This document shows, piece after piece, positions 15,421 through 24,886 of a stretch of DNA of 41,805 bases. The position numbers and the translations under genes are program-made. The notes under the pieces were generated by a model, which searched no databases, was not told the DNA's origin, and worked only from the letters and a program-made list of their open reading frames with translations. The stretch's first letter is position 1; each line of letters opens with the position of its first letter. Source of the stretch: a virus; the IMG/VR virus record IMGVR_UViG_3300006749_000029, positions 1-41,805 of that record; one strand, 5' to 3'.

Positions 15421-16371
15421 ATGATTAACTCAGTAAGGAATACGGTACTGTCCGTTTTAAACAAAAACAACTACGGTTACATATCCCCATCAGACTTCAA
15501 TCTGTTTGCTAAGCAGGCTCAGCTAGATATCTTTGATGATTACTTCTATCAGTATAACTATCAGATAAATAAAGAGAATGCTAGACAGTCAGGTACAGGA
15601 CTAGCTGATATTAAGAAGGGGTATGAGGAAGTGATTGAGATTTTCTCAGAAACAAAATACCTTACACACAATACCAACAATACATTCTTTTTACCCGCAC
15701 CCGCATATACAGGTGATGACTACTACCTTATCAATAAGGTATTGGGTTATGAGACAATAGCTGCAACCGGAACAATAACAACTGTTTCTGCAACGCAGCT
15801 TATAGATAGTAATGCAACCTTTAGAGACACAGACGTTCAGGTAGGAGATATTGTTTTTAATCTTTTACCTACACCGCCAACACACGCAACGGTAACTAGT
15901 ATAGCTAGTGGTCAATCATTAAACTTATCTGCCGGGATATTTGATGGATTAGTAAACCTTGGTGCAGAATATGTTATATTCAAGCCTAAGCAGAATGAGC
16001 TTGAGAAGGTTACACACTCTAAGATTACAATGCTTAACAACTCTATGTTGACAGCACCAAGTAGAATGTTTCCTGCGTATACGCAAGAGGCATCGTTGCT
16101 AACTGCATTCCCATCAACACTAACAGAGGGAATACTTTGTCAGTACATAAGATATCCTAAGGACCCTAAGTGGACCTATGTAACACTAACAAACGGTGAG
16201 CCAATGTTTGATTCTACTCAGCCTGACTTCCAAGACTTTGAGTTGAGTAACGATGACCAAGTAGAGCTAGTCAATAAGATACTTCAGTATGCAGGAATGT
16301 CTATAAGAGAGGTAGCGGCAGTGCAGTTTGGTAAAGGAGAGGAAACAATGAATGACCAAAAAGAAAGATAA
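15421..16371 (+). CDS. Head-tail ring/connector protein
   Basis: A 316-residue protein starting MINSVRNTVLSVLNKNNYGYISPSDFN, then FAKQAQLDIFDDYFYQYNYQINKEN. This opening, with a helical bundle and ISP.(D/E)FN followed by A..AQL.IF, is one I associate with ring proteins below the portal in crAss-like and flavobacterial podoviruses. The middle (about 100-190) is beta-rich. The C-terminus is helical and basic. Its TAA overlaps the ATG of the adaptor gene (TAATG), fitting stoichiometric assembly of stacked neck rings. The specific ring position cannot be told. Confidence 0.72.
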   Translation: MINSVRNTVLSVLNKNNYGYISPSDFNLFAKQAQLDIFDDYFYQYNYQINKENARQSGTGLADIKKGYEEVIEIFSETKYLTHNTNNTFFLPAPAYTGDDYYLINKVLGYETIAATGTITTVSATQLIDSNATFRDTDVQVGDIVFNLLPTPPTHATVTSIASGQSLNLSAGIFDGLVNLGAEYVIFKPKQNELEKVTHSKITMLNNSMLTAPSRMFPAYTQEASLLTAFPSTLTEGILCQYIRYPKDPKWTYVTLTNGEPMFDSTQPDFQDFELSNDDQVELVNKILQYAGMSIREVAAVQFGKGEETMNDQKER

Positions 16372-17294
16372 TGGCGTATATATCACAATACCAATACTAC
16401 GAGAATGATGGCAAGAATCCTGAGGATGCTAATTGGGGCTCCTATCAGTATGTCAGCCTATATGATATTGTAAATAACTATATGCTGATGTACTCAGGGA
16501 ACCACTCGATAGTTAATAACGAGGAGAGATACAAGATATTATTCCACGCAAAGCGAGGGATTCAGGAGTTAAACTATGATGCGTTCAAAGAGATTAAGGT
16601 ACTACAGCTAAATGTAGACGATGCCTTGAGGTTTGTTCTTCCACCTGACTATGTCAATTGGGTTAGGGTATCACTGTACAAGGATGGATTGATTCGTCCT
16701 TTGACTGAGAATATTCAAATCAATAGCTCGAGTGCTTACCTACAGGACAATAACTATAAGATATTATTTGACGAAGACGGAAACGTATTGAAGCCTGAGT
16801 TCTCTAACCTTGATATGGATAGGATTACAGGCACACAGAAGAGCATCTACCTTAACGAGGCTAGTCCTTTTCACGGTGCTGAGGGTTATAACTATGATGG
16901 GTATTGGTACTTTGACTACGGCATAGGAGCGTTCTATGGCCTTAATACAGAGACGGCTAATGCTAACCCTACCTTCAAGATAGATAAACGCTCAGGCGTA
17001 ATAAACTTTGACTCCTCTATGTCGGGTGAGTCGTGCATACTAGAGTATGTATCTGATGGTATGGAGAATGGTGCAGACTCATTGGTTCAGGTAAACAAGT
17101 TATTTGAGCAGTACATATACTCTTACATTACATATGAGGTTTTAAATTCAAAGCTCAACACGCAGGAGTATGTAATTGCTAGGGCTCGCAGGAAGAAAAG
17201 TGCAGAGCTACGCAATGCTAAAATCAGAATAAGTAATATTCACCCCGGAAGATTATTAATGAATCTTCGAGGGCGTGATAAATGGATGAAATAG
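16371..17294 (+). CDS. Tail adaptor / tubular protein A-like (T7 gp11-like)
   Basis: A 307-residue protein with a helical N-terminal part (VSLYDIVNNYMLMYSGNHSIVNN and YKILFHAKRGIQELNYDA), then beta structure (LQLNVDDALRFVLPPDYVNWVRVSLY), and a long C-terminal helical segment (FEQYIYSYITYEVLNSKLN followed by a basic RARRKKSAELRNAKIRI stretch). Four-helix adaptors with a beta sandwich lie between portal and nozzle in T7-like phages, and the gene occupies exactly that position. Coupled to the preceding gene by TAATG and to the next with no gap. Confidence 0.75.
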   Translation: MAYISQYQYYENDGKNPEDANWGSYQYVSLYDIVNNYMLMYSGNHSIVNNEERYKILFHAKRGIQELNYDAFKEIKVLQLNVDDALRFVLPPDYVNWVRVSLYKDGLIRPLTENIQINSSSAYLQDNNYKILFDEDGNVLKPEFSNLDMDRITGTQKSIYLNEASPFHGAEGYNYDGYWYFDYGIGAFYGLNTETANANPTFKIDKRSGVINFDSSMSGESCILEYVSDGMENGADSLVQVNKLFEQYIYSYITYEVLNSKLNTQEYVIARARRKKSAELRNAKIRISNIHPGRLLMNLRGRDKWMK

Positions 17295-20200
17295 ATGGCT
17301 AATACAAAGCGACATTTTATATCGGGCAAAATGAATAAGGGTGTCGATGAAAGACTCGTACCCAATGGAGAATACATTGATGCCTTAAACGTAAGACTTG
17401 GTTCTACTGAGCAGTCAGAGATAGGCTCGGTAGAGAACTCAAAGGGTAACACTCAGCTTACAACACTTGAGTTTGACGGCAATCCTTTAAGCAGTAACGC
17501 TCGATGTATTGGTGCCTTTGAGGACGGAACCCGTGAGACTATATATTGGTTTATTCATGACCGTAGCTTTACATCAGGAGCTATAAATAAGCTTGACCTT
17601 ATAGTATCTTTAAATGTAAAGGAGGACATACTAACGTATCACGTAGTAAGTGAGCGTGATGGTAGCACATCTAAAACCACACTAAACTTTAACCCTACAT
17701 ACCTTATTACAGGTATAGATATGGTAGAGGACTTCCTATTCTTTACCGATGACTATAATGCACCTAGGTTTATTGATATCAATAAGAACTATGCCGAGCC
17801 ATCAGGAGGGGTAGACCAATTCACCGCAGAGGAGTTGCTTGTAATAAAGAAGCCACCTTTAACAGCTCCCACATTTACATTATCAGATACGGGAGGAGAT
17901 GAGAACTATGTTAAGGATAGGTTCCTGTGCTTTGCTTATAGGTATCGCTATGAGAATAATCAGTATTCAGCAACTTCACCATTTTCAAAACCTGCTTTTG
18001 CAAGTGGAGCATTTGATTATAGTGACGCATCACAGCTAAATGAAGGTATGCAGAATATTAATAACGAAATTAATGTAACCTACAACTCAGGAGGACCTTT
18101 AGTTAAAGGTATTGATTTAATTTTCAAAGAATCTGAGAGCAATGTTATAAAGGTTGCACGAAAGTTTGATAAAACCGATGAAGGATTTGCGGACAATACT
18201 GACTATACTTTTGTTTTTAACTCTAATCAGATATTCACCGTATTGCCTGACTCAGAGCTGCTGAGACTTTTTGACAATGTCCCTAGATTCGCTCAGGCAC
18301 AGACTGTCATGGGGAATAGATTGGTTTATGGAAACTATGTAGAGGGATATAATTTAAGAGACAAAAATAATAATGCATTAAGGCTAGACTTTGATGCAGA
18401 TTTAATATCAGAATCAGTAAGCATTGTGCCGCTTTCAGCGGTGGCGTCATCTCATAATTTTACTTTTGATGGCACTGTCGCTGCGGATTCTGTTTTAAGT
18501 ATAAACCTTCAGGCAATAGAATTAACGAGAGGTTCTGAGATATCAATATCTTTTACATTGGTACACTCATCTTTTAGTAATACAACTCCGCCAAACGGAG
18601 TACCAATAGAAGAATCTGTAAGCACTCCTGTATCTTTTACATATCAGCTTCAGCAAGACTTTACCTCTGTAAATGATTTAGCCACTAACCAAGATTTTAT
18701 AGATAAGGTTGGGACAGCGTTGCCGGGAGGAACAATCCTGCCTGTATATGACCCTACTAATCCTACATCGTGTTCAGGCACTACATTTACGGACAGCTAC
18801 AATTGTAACATTACAAATGTATTAGATGCCGCATTAGCTACTACTTGGACAAAGTATGTGTCGGGAAGAACGTCTGCTATAACTCCTCCGGGAACTCAAA
18901 ATAATGGTGAGGGTATACTTATTGGTACTTCTGTGGGTAGTAATATAATTACTTTTACTGTGTTAGCGATGAGGCGGGTCACAGATATTGCAAATCCTAA
19001 TGCTCTAGCTACACAAAGTGCATATGAATATTTTAACATATCTAGTCCTAACGCAGTATTTAAATCTTCATCATCTTCTTTGAGCTTACATAGTAATAGA
19101 AACTATGAGGTAGGAATTATATATATGGATGATTTTGGGAGAGCTAGCACAGCGTTGGTTAGTGAATTTAATTCCGTATACACCCCTTGTGGTATTTCTC
19201 ATTTAAAGAACAGGATACAAGTAACTATACCCACATATCAGTTAGCACCATCTTTTGCTACAAGATATAAGTTCTGTATTAAACCTGACTTGGAAGGCTA
19301 TCAGACTATTTATGCAGACGAGTTTTATTTAGATGTAGCAGGGGAGTATGCATATATAAAACTTGAAGGAGAAAACTCTCAAAAAGTAGAGGAGGCCGCT
19401 AGACTAATTGTTAAAAGAGACTCTGAGGGATTTGTTTCAAACTGCAGGTCTGTTAAGGTTTTGGAGAAGAAGGCTCAAGGCTCAGGATTTATAACTACCT
19501 CCACGGGAGCAACGCCACCCGCAGGAGTTTATATGAAGGTGATGCCTATAGACTTCTCTATTGACCCCACACTTTTTTCAATATTCCCTACAGTCACCCC
19601 AACACTTTATACGGTTGAAGGAGGAGACTTTGGGGGGCCTGATTCTATTCCTACAAATGTTTACCATGGATATGGCGGTGGAACAGGAAATGCTTCAGGG
19701 GTGCCTCCTTTAACGGGGCCTTTTGGTGTGGATATAGATATTCCTGTAGGTTCAACAGTAGAAATGTTTATGCAGATAAGAAGGAATAGTAATTTTGATG
19801 TTAATGACGGCAACCTAACCCCGGTGTCGACTATTAATGCTACATTTTTGCAATTTTTTGATAATATTACAAGTAGTTACACCTCGGTAATAGATTGGTT
19901 TACCGCAAACAACATTGACGCAGTTATAAACGCTAATATATTAAATTCAGGAGAAGCAGTTATATCTCAGTTTAATTATGTAGGAGTTGTCACTAGCACC
20001 GCAAATAATTATAGCTTAGACTCACAACCTGTGGGTAGTTTTGTTTGGTTTTTAGATACTTCGGGGGGTGCTACTAATGGAGAGATTAGATTTGTTTTTA
20101 AAGGTGCCGAGTCATTTGGTGTGCCTCTTGGTAATGAGTCGGGAAAGTCCTACGTATCATCCTACATTAGGATTGTAAGAAATACTAATTTTTTAGTATT

Positions 20201-21800
20201 TGAGACAGAGCCAAGTGATGCTTTACCTGATGTGTGGTATGAGTCATCAGAGTCTTATGCCATAGACCAAGCAACAGGATTCCATACAGGAAATGTTCGT
20301 AATCAATCAGCAGTAAACACAGGCATTGTCAATACAGACTTTGGAAACTGCTATTCTTTTGGTAACGGAGTAGAAAGCTATAGAGTAAGAGACTCCTTAA
20401 AAGGTAAAGAGTTTGGAATGGGCGAAAGAGTTTTTAGTACATCGGCAGAGGATTATAAAGAGGCTGATAGATTTGCAGCCCTCACATATAGTGGTGTGTT
20501 TAACACAGAGACAAATGTTAATAAGCTAAATGAGTTTAACTTAGGCATCCTTAACTTTAAAAATCTTGAGGAGTCATTTGGTCCTATACAGATAATATCA
20601 GGAAGGGAGACAGACATCCTTACACTTCAGGAAGATAAGATATCATACGTACTAACAGGAAAGAATTTATTATCAGATGCTGCTGCAGGTAGTGCAATCA
20701 CATCAGTCCCTGAGGTTCTTGGAACTCAGATTGCAAGAGTTGAGCAGTATGGTATCAGCTCTAATCCTGAAAGCTTTGTTCAGTATGGATACGATAAGTT
20801 CTTTACAGATGCAAAGAGAGGTGCTTTGATACAACTTAGGGGCTCAGGGCAGAACGAGCAGCTAACGGTGTTGTCTGAGTTCGGTATGCGTTCTTGGTTT
20901 AGAGATTTATTTTTAGGAGGCTTTGATACTCAAAAGCTTGGAGCATTTGACCCATACATGAATGAGTTTGTATTATCTTCAAATACTAAAAAGCTACCAA
21001 CAGAACCTGTTGTAGTAAGCTGTGGTGTTCAAAGAAGATTAACAGTTACAGCGGCTTCACCCGTTTCATTTACAGTAAATGTAGGAGACACCGTGGGGAC
21101 TTGTGAGATATCATATAACATTATATCATTCTCTACTACAGGATTTATAGTGATAGCAGAGGACTATACGGGTACGTCTACGAGTGTCAATACAACAGGT
21201 GCAGGAACATTTAACTTTACAAAAAACAGTGTTTCCGATGAGGATGTAGTAATCACGCTTACGCCTGACACTGCTCCTCCGGGAGGTAAACAGGTTGTTG
21301 TACTTGATATAACGGTAGGATGTCCGCAAGCACAGCAGATAACTCTTATTGAGGTATGTGTAAGTAGAGACGCACAGGTAGGTGATACTATTCATAATCA
21401 GTATCAATGGGCTGAGGGCTCAACATTTGTCTCTCCCCTACACAGTAAGAGGGTAAGGCTTGCACTTGGTGATGGCGATGCGGCAACGGAAGAGGTGAGC
21501 GACTATACAGTTATTACTGCTCCACAAGGAGGTGGTATTATACCTAACAATGGGGCTGTACTTTCTATTATTAGTAACAAGAGGTCGTCTGATAGTTTCG
21601 TCTTTGGTGGAGGTAATAGGCTGATGTTCCTACGAAGTGCTACTCTATATAATAACACTCCTGCAGACATCACGGCATTACTAGCGGCAGCTACATCGCT
21701 TCCTTTAACAGGTGCTACACCGCTAGTTACAGGAACCGTAACACTACCCGCTGTTGGAACTGACCAATATATGTACATTATTTACGATTACTTTACTTAA
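17295..21800 (+). CDS. Tail nozzle/muzzle protein, beta-propeller with inserted domains (T7 gp12-like)
   Basis: This 1501-residue protein begins with the signature GKMNKGVDERLVPNGEYIDALNVRLG, which I associate with the tail nozzle or stabilisation protein of crAss-like and other short-tailed phages. It forms the distal tube below the adaptor. Propeller-like motifs recur: FLFFTDDYNAPRFIDINKNY near residue 150, MGNRLVYGNYVEGY near 340 and WFRDLFLGGFDTQKLGAFDPYMNEF near 1200-1225. Large Ser/Thr/Gly-rich beta inserts (about 385-600, 740-980, and an Ig-like stretch from about 1238) are probably surface decorations. The gene ends without the usual final propeller blade, which is found in the next gene instead. 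There is no catalytic motif. Confidence 0.78.
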   Translation: MANTKRHFISGKMNKGVDERLVPNGEYIDALNVRLGSTEQSEIGSVENSKGNTQLTTLEFDGNPLSSNARCIGAFEDGTRETIYWFIHDRSFTSGAINKLDLIVSLNVKEDILTYHVVSERDGSTSKTTLNFNPTYLITGIDMVEDFLFFTDDYNAPRFIDINKNYAEPSGGVDQFTAEELLVIKKPPLTAPTFTLSDTGGDENYVKDRFLCFAYRYRYENNQYSATSPFSKPAFASGAFDYSDASQLNEGMQNINNEINVTYNSGGPLVKGIDLIFKESESNVIKVARKFDKTDEGFADNTDYTFVFNSNQIFTVLPDSELLRLFDNVPRFAQAQTVMGNRLVYGNYVEGYNLRDKNNNALRLDFDADLISESVSIVPLSAVASSHNFTFDGTVAADSVLSINLQAIELTRGSEISISFTLVHSSFSNTTPPNGVPIEESVSTPVSFTYQLQQDFTSVNDLATNQDFIDKVGTALPGGTILPVYDPTNPTSCSGTTFTDSYNCNITNVLDAALATTWTKYVSGRTSAITPPGTQNNGEGILIGTSVGSNIITFTVLAMRRVTDIANPNALATQSAYEYFNISSPNAVFKSSSSSLSLHSNRNYEVGIIYMDDFGRASTALVSEFNSVYTPCGISHLKNRIQVTIPTYQLAPSFATRYKFCIKPDLEGYQTIYADEFYLDVAGEYAYIKLEGENSQKVEEAARLIVKRDSEGFVSNCRSVKVLEKKAQGSGFITTSTGATPPAGVYMKVMPIDFSIDPTLFSIFPTVTPTLYTVEGGDFGGPDSIPTNVYHGYGGGTGNASGVPPLTGPFGVDIDIPVGSTVEMFMQIRRNSNFDVNDGNLTPVSTINATFLQFFDNITSSYTSVIDWFTANNIDAVINANILNSGEAVISQFNYVGVVTSTANNYSLDSQPVGSFVWFLDTSGGATNGEIRFVFKGAESFGVPLGNESGKSYVSSYIRIVRNTNFLVFETEPSDALPDVWYESSESYAIDQATGFHTGNVRNQSAVNTGIVNTDFGNCYSFGNGVESYRVRDSLKGKEFGMGERVFSTSAEDYKEADRFAALTYSGVFNTETNVNKLNEFNLGILNFKNLEESFGPIQIISGRETDILTLQEDKISYVLTGKNLLSDAAAGSAITSVPEVLGTQIARVEQYGISSNPESFVQYGYDKFFTDAKRGALIQLRGSGQNEQLTVLSEFGMRSWFRDLFLGGFDTQKLGAFDPYMNEFVLSSNTKKLPTEPVVVSCGVQRRLTVTAASPVSFTVNVGDTVGTCEISYNIISFSTTGFIVIAEDYTGTSTSVNTTGAGTFNFTKNSVSDEDVVITLTPDTAPPGGKQVVVLDITVGCPQAQQITLIEVCVSRDAQVGDTIHNQYQWAEGSTFVSPLHSKRVRLALGDGDAATEEVSDYTVITAPQGGGIIPNNGAVLSIISNKRSSDSFVFGGGNRLMFLRSATLYNNTPADITALLAAATSLPLTGATPLVTGTVTLPAVGTDQYMYIIYDYFT

Positions 21801-21805
21801 TAGAT

Positions 21806-22618
21806 ATGGCAGCATTAACAGGAAACTACACACTAACATATAGCGAATCAGCACAGGGGTTCCCTTCATTCTATTCATATTATCCTGATATGATGATAGG
21901 GATGAATAGCTACCTGTACTCATTTAAGGGCGGTAACATATACCGTCATAATACAAATGACCTTCGCAATAACTACTATGGTGTACAGTACAACTCACAG
22001 ATAACAAGTATATTTAACGAGCAGCCTCTTGAGAATAAGCTGTTCAAGACTATTAATCTTGAGTCTGACTCAGCTTGGGGTGGTACATACACCTCAGACC
22101 AACAGACCACAGGTTCAATTGATGCCTCTTACTTTGTAAAGAAGGAAGGGGCTTGGTATGCGTTTATGCGTAACACAGGAGCTACACCTGCAGATGCAGG
22201 AGAGTATCCACTCCGCTCATTGAATGGTATAGGGGCTAGCTCAAACACTAACGTGGCAGCACCTGCTGCTGCAGAGATTATCTTTGCTATAGGCACAGAC
22301 ATAGGGAGTATTGTAAGTATAGGAGATACATTGTATTTTATTGCGACTCCTGTTGCCGCTAACTCTACACCCACATTATGTGGTACAATAACAAATATTC
22401 AGGTAGACCTACCCGCAGGAATTAATAAGATTATTGTAGATACAACGGCAGGTAGTTTACCTGCAGGAACCACTGATTATTTTATGTTTGCAAAGAATCA
22501 GGTTGCTGAATCACATGGTATACTTGGTCACTACTGTAAGTTTGTTTTAACAAATACAGACACCACTGCTACAGAGTTATTTGCAGTAGAGAGCGAGGTG
22601 ATGAAATCTTTCCCTTAA
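21806..22618 (+). CDS. Nozzle-associated protein carrying the final propeller-like blade (270 aa)
   Basis: The N-terminal 50 residues read LTYSESAQGFPSFYSYY followed by GMNSYLYSFKGGNIYRHN, a blade-like strand pair that normally closes T7 gp12/P22 gp10-type nozzle propellers. The remainder includes a Gly/Ala-rich beta domain (about 130-245). It starts 5 bases after the stop of the 1501-residue nozzle gene. I infer that the nozzle is made from two polypeptides here, with this one supplying the last blade and a tip domain. An independent tail-tip protein is the alternative. The C-terminus (ELFAVESEVMKSFP) is short and plain. Confidence 0.65.
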   Translation: MAALTGNYTLTYSESAQGFPSFYSYYPDMMIGMNSYLYSFKGGNIYRHNTNDLRNNYYGVQYNSQITSIFNEQPLENKLFKTINLESDSAWGGTYTSDQQTTGSIDASYFVKKEGAWYAFMRNTGATPADAGEYPLRSLNGIGASSNTNVAAPAAAEIIFAIGTDIGSIVSIGDTLYFIATPVAANSTPTLCGTITNIQVDLPAGINKIIVDTTAGSLPAGTTDYFMFAKNQVAESHGILGHYCKFVLTNTDTTATELFAVESEVMKSFP

Positions 22619-22624
22619 TTTTAC

Positions 22625-22632
22625 TATCTTTG
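22625..22632 (+). promoter_or_regulatory. Bacteroidota-type -7 box, TATCTTTG
   Basis: TACTATCTTTGTAAG lies 6 bases after the stop of the tail-tip gene and 23 bases before the ATG at 22655. It would start the ejection-protein operon. Confidence 0.72.
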
Positions 22633-22654
22633 TAAGTAATCAAAGAATATTTAC

Positions 22655-23353
22655 ATGGTATTAGCAGCAATTGGATTAGGAGTACAGGCCCTGTCAGGGG
22701 TTGGCTCTTTTCTTCAAGCAGGTCAACGACAAAAAGAAATAGATAAGGCCAACGCAGCGGCAAAGAAAGCCGTGGCCGAAGCAAAGAAACAGATAGAGGT
22801 CAAACCTTACGAGGCACTAACAGTAAGCGATACTCCATATGAACAGCAACGTGAGAGGACTGCACAACAGGCAGCACAAGTTACTGAGGCAGCAGCCGAG
22901 ATGGGAGCTGCAGGTATGGGTCGTGTAGGTGCTATAGCTATGGCAGCAAATGAAGCACAGGCTAAAATTCAGGCAGAAAAAACACAAAAACTTGAGGGTA
23001 TAGAGCTGTTAAAAGCGGGTGATGAGCTGAGGGTGGCTAAAGAGCTAGGTCAGTTGGCTAAAGATGAGGCAGCAGGAGCACAGAAGGCAGAGGCAGACGC
23101 ACAGGCAGCTAAGACTGCAGCTATCACATCAGGCTTTGGTTCATTAGCAGGTGTTGGTCAGCAGATGGCATCAGTAAATCCGATAACAGGAGAGGCGATG
23201 TTTGAGTTGTATGGAGGTAAGAAGAATTCTTCACCAATGAATAATATGTCTGCGCAAGATTCCTATAATATGGCTGAAAAATTTCAGCAAAACAGCAAAG
23301 ATTATGCTAATAATCCTGCAGTAATGCTTCCATTTATGGGGCTAACAAACTGA
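22655..23353 (+). CDS. Internal virion (ejection) protein, T7 gp14-like
   Basis: A 232-residue, strongly Ala/Gln/Lys-rich helical protein. The N-terminus has a hydrophobic Gly/Ala helix (VLAAIGLGVQALSGVGSFLQA) followed by a long coiled coil (about residues 22-155). A Gly-rich hydrophobic patch (TSGFGSLAGVGQQM) and a polar C-terminus come next. This layout matches the small core protein gp14 of T7-like phages, which inserts into the outer membrane during DNA ejection. It is the first of three consecutive genes of increasing size, as with T7 gp14, gp15 and gp16. The assignment is by architecture and position. Confidence 0.68.
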   Translation: MVLAAIGLGVQALSGVGSFLQAGQRQKEIDKANAAAKKAVAEAKKQIEVKPYEALTVSDTPYEQQRERTAQQAAQVTEAAAEMGAAGMGRVGAIAMAANEAQAKIQAEKTQKLEGIELLKAGDELRVAKELGQLAKDEAAGAQKAEADAQAAKTAAITSGFGSLAGVGQQMASVNPITGEAMFELYGGKKNSSPMNNMSAQDSYNMAEKFQQNSKDYANNPAVMLPFMGLTN

Positions 23354-23359
23354 TAACAC

Positions 23360-24877
23360 ATGGCTACATACTATAAATACGCAGAACGAAGTGCAGAGGA
23401 CTATGTCGATTGGGGAGCCATAGGCAAGACAATGTCAGATACCCTACTCAAGGAGCAGGAGAATCGTGACAAGATGAAGGCTGACATTGATAAGGCCTCA
23501 AGAGAATTTGGTGAGACACTTATGAACTCTCCGCAGGGAGAGCATAGGGGTATGAATAAGTGGGCGTTAGAGTATGCCAATAACGCACAGCAGTTTCAGC
23601 TGATGCAGCTTAGAAACCTTAAGGCAGGAAAGCTTTCATTAAAAGATTATTTAGTAGGTAGAGAGAATCTCAAGCAGGGTACATCAGATGCCTTTGATAT
23701 AATGAAGAAGTACAACGACAAGTACGGGGAGTTTATGGAGCGACAGAAGAATGGTGAGAACGCAGGCTTAGAGACGTTCTTACTTGGAGAGGTTGAAGGA
23801 TTCGGAAACCTAACCTCATCATCTCTATACATCAATCCGGCAGACGGTCAGGTGAGTGCAGGTATGAGAGTGCCTCGTGACCCAAGCAAACCTTACGACC
23901 CTCAGACCAATCCTTACACTGCTAAGATGAGTAACAATCCTAGTGACTATAGAACACTCAACTCATTGAACTTTGCTCTCAGTGCTCAGATAGACAAGTA
24001 CGATGCTGCAGGTGCTGTTGATGGTATCATTGATTCATTTGCTACAGACTATCAGATACTCACTAGAGGAAGCAGAGGAAAGCTTACAACAATAAGTGAT
24101 GTAAGGCAGATGGGTGAGGATGGTAAGTTATTTACTGACGCATTAGAAAAAAAGATAACTGCAAACTTCGAGAGCAATCCTTACAACGCATTAAGTACAT
24201 TGCAAGACTTCTTGGTATACGGTCCTGACGGTGAGAAGATTGAGCTCACACGAGACCCTGCAGAGGCCAATGAGCACACACTTCTTTTAGTCGCTAACTC
24301 AGAGCAGCCCGATGGTGGTATGCCACAGGCTGACTTCACATCAGAGTCAGGGAAGAAGCTTCTTGACTATATGAAAGAGAAGATGGGAGAGCAGGTACTA
24401 GTGGGGTTAAACAGAAAGGTTTCAGCAACACAAGGATTTGCTCCTCCTGCTCCTAAAGGACCTAGCGATAATACGGACAAGGAGGCTACGGATTTTTACA
24501 GAAAAATGAGGGAAAGAGTTTTCTTTGATAGGGAACTAACTGATGGAACAACACAAAGGACAATAGGTAGAGACCCGTTATTTAAGTTTGCGGCATTATT
24601 TGGAGTACCCGTTACGGAAAACATAATCAAAGATGCCCAAACTTATGACAGGGCAAGGAGAGAGCTTAATTTTACAGGCACAGAAGAAGAGTGGAGAGAG
24701 GCAGGAGGAGAAGATAAAACTATACCTACAAAAGTTTATAAAGTTGGCGACCTAACTTTAGAAATAGGTGTGGGTAATACGGAGTTGATGCAAGCTATAG
24801 AGTCTCAAATATCAAATGCGGATATAACTACAGGGTATAGAAAAAGAGGTGGAAGCAACTCGATGTCAGGATTTTAA
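23360..24877 (+). CDS. Internal virion (ejection) protein, T7 gp15-like
   Basis: A 505-residue helical protein opening MATYYKYAERSAEDYVDWGAIGKTM and continuing with coiled-coil-rich segments (LLKEQENRDKMKADIDKA). A recurrent Pro/Gly-rich middle (about 155-200) and a C-terminal Gly/Ser tail (RKRGGSNSMSGF) follow. No enzyme motif is visible. It lies 6 bases after the gp14-like gene and 9 bases before the 2713-residue gene. The size and order match the middle ejection protein of podoviruses, which lines the trans-periplasmic channel. In crAss-like phages the equivalent would be a capsid cargo protein. Inference from context. Confidence 0.65.
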   Translation: MATYYKYAERSAEDYVDWGAIGKTMSDTLLKEQENRDKMKADIDKASREFGETLMNSPQGEHRGMNKWALEYANNAQQFQLMQLRNLKAGKLSLKDYLVGRENLKQGTSDAFDIMKKYNDKYGEFMERQKNGENAGLETFLLGEVEGFGNLTSSSLYINPADGQVSAGMRVPRDPSKPYDPQTNPYTAKMSNNPSDYRTLNSLNFALSAQIDKYDAAGAVDGIIDSFATDYQILTRGSRGKLTTISDVRQMGEDGKLFTDALEKKITANFESNPYNALSTLQDFLVYGPDGEKIELTRDPAEANEHTLLLVANSEQPDGGMPQADFTSESGKKLLDYMKEKMGEQVLVGLNRKVSATQGFAPPAPKGPSDNTDKEATDFYRKMRERVFFDRELTDGTTQRTIGRDPLFKFAALFGVPVTENIIKDAQTYDRARRELNFTGTEEEWREAGGEDKTIPTKVYKVGDLTLEIGVGNTELMQAIESQISNADITTGYRKRGGSNSMSGF

Positions 24878-24886
24878 AAAAATAGA

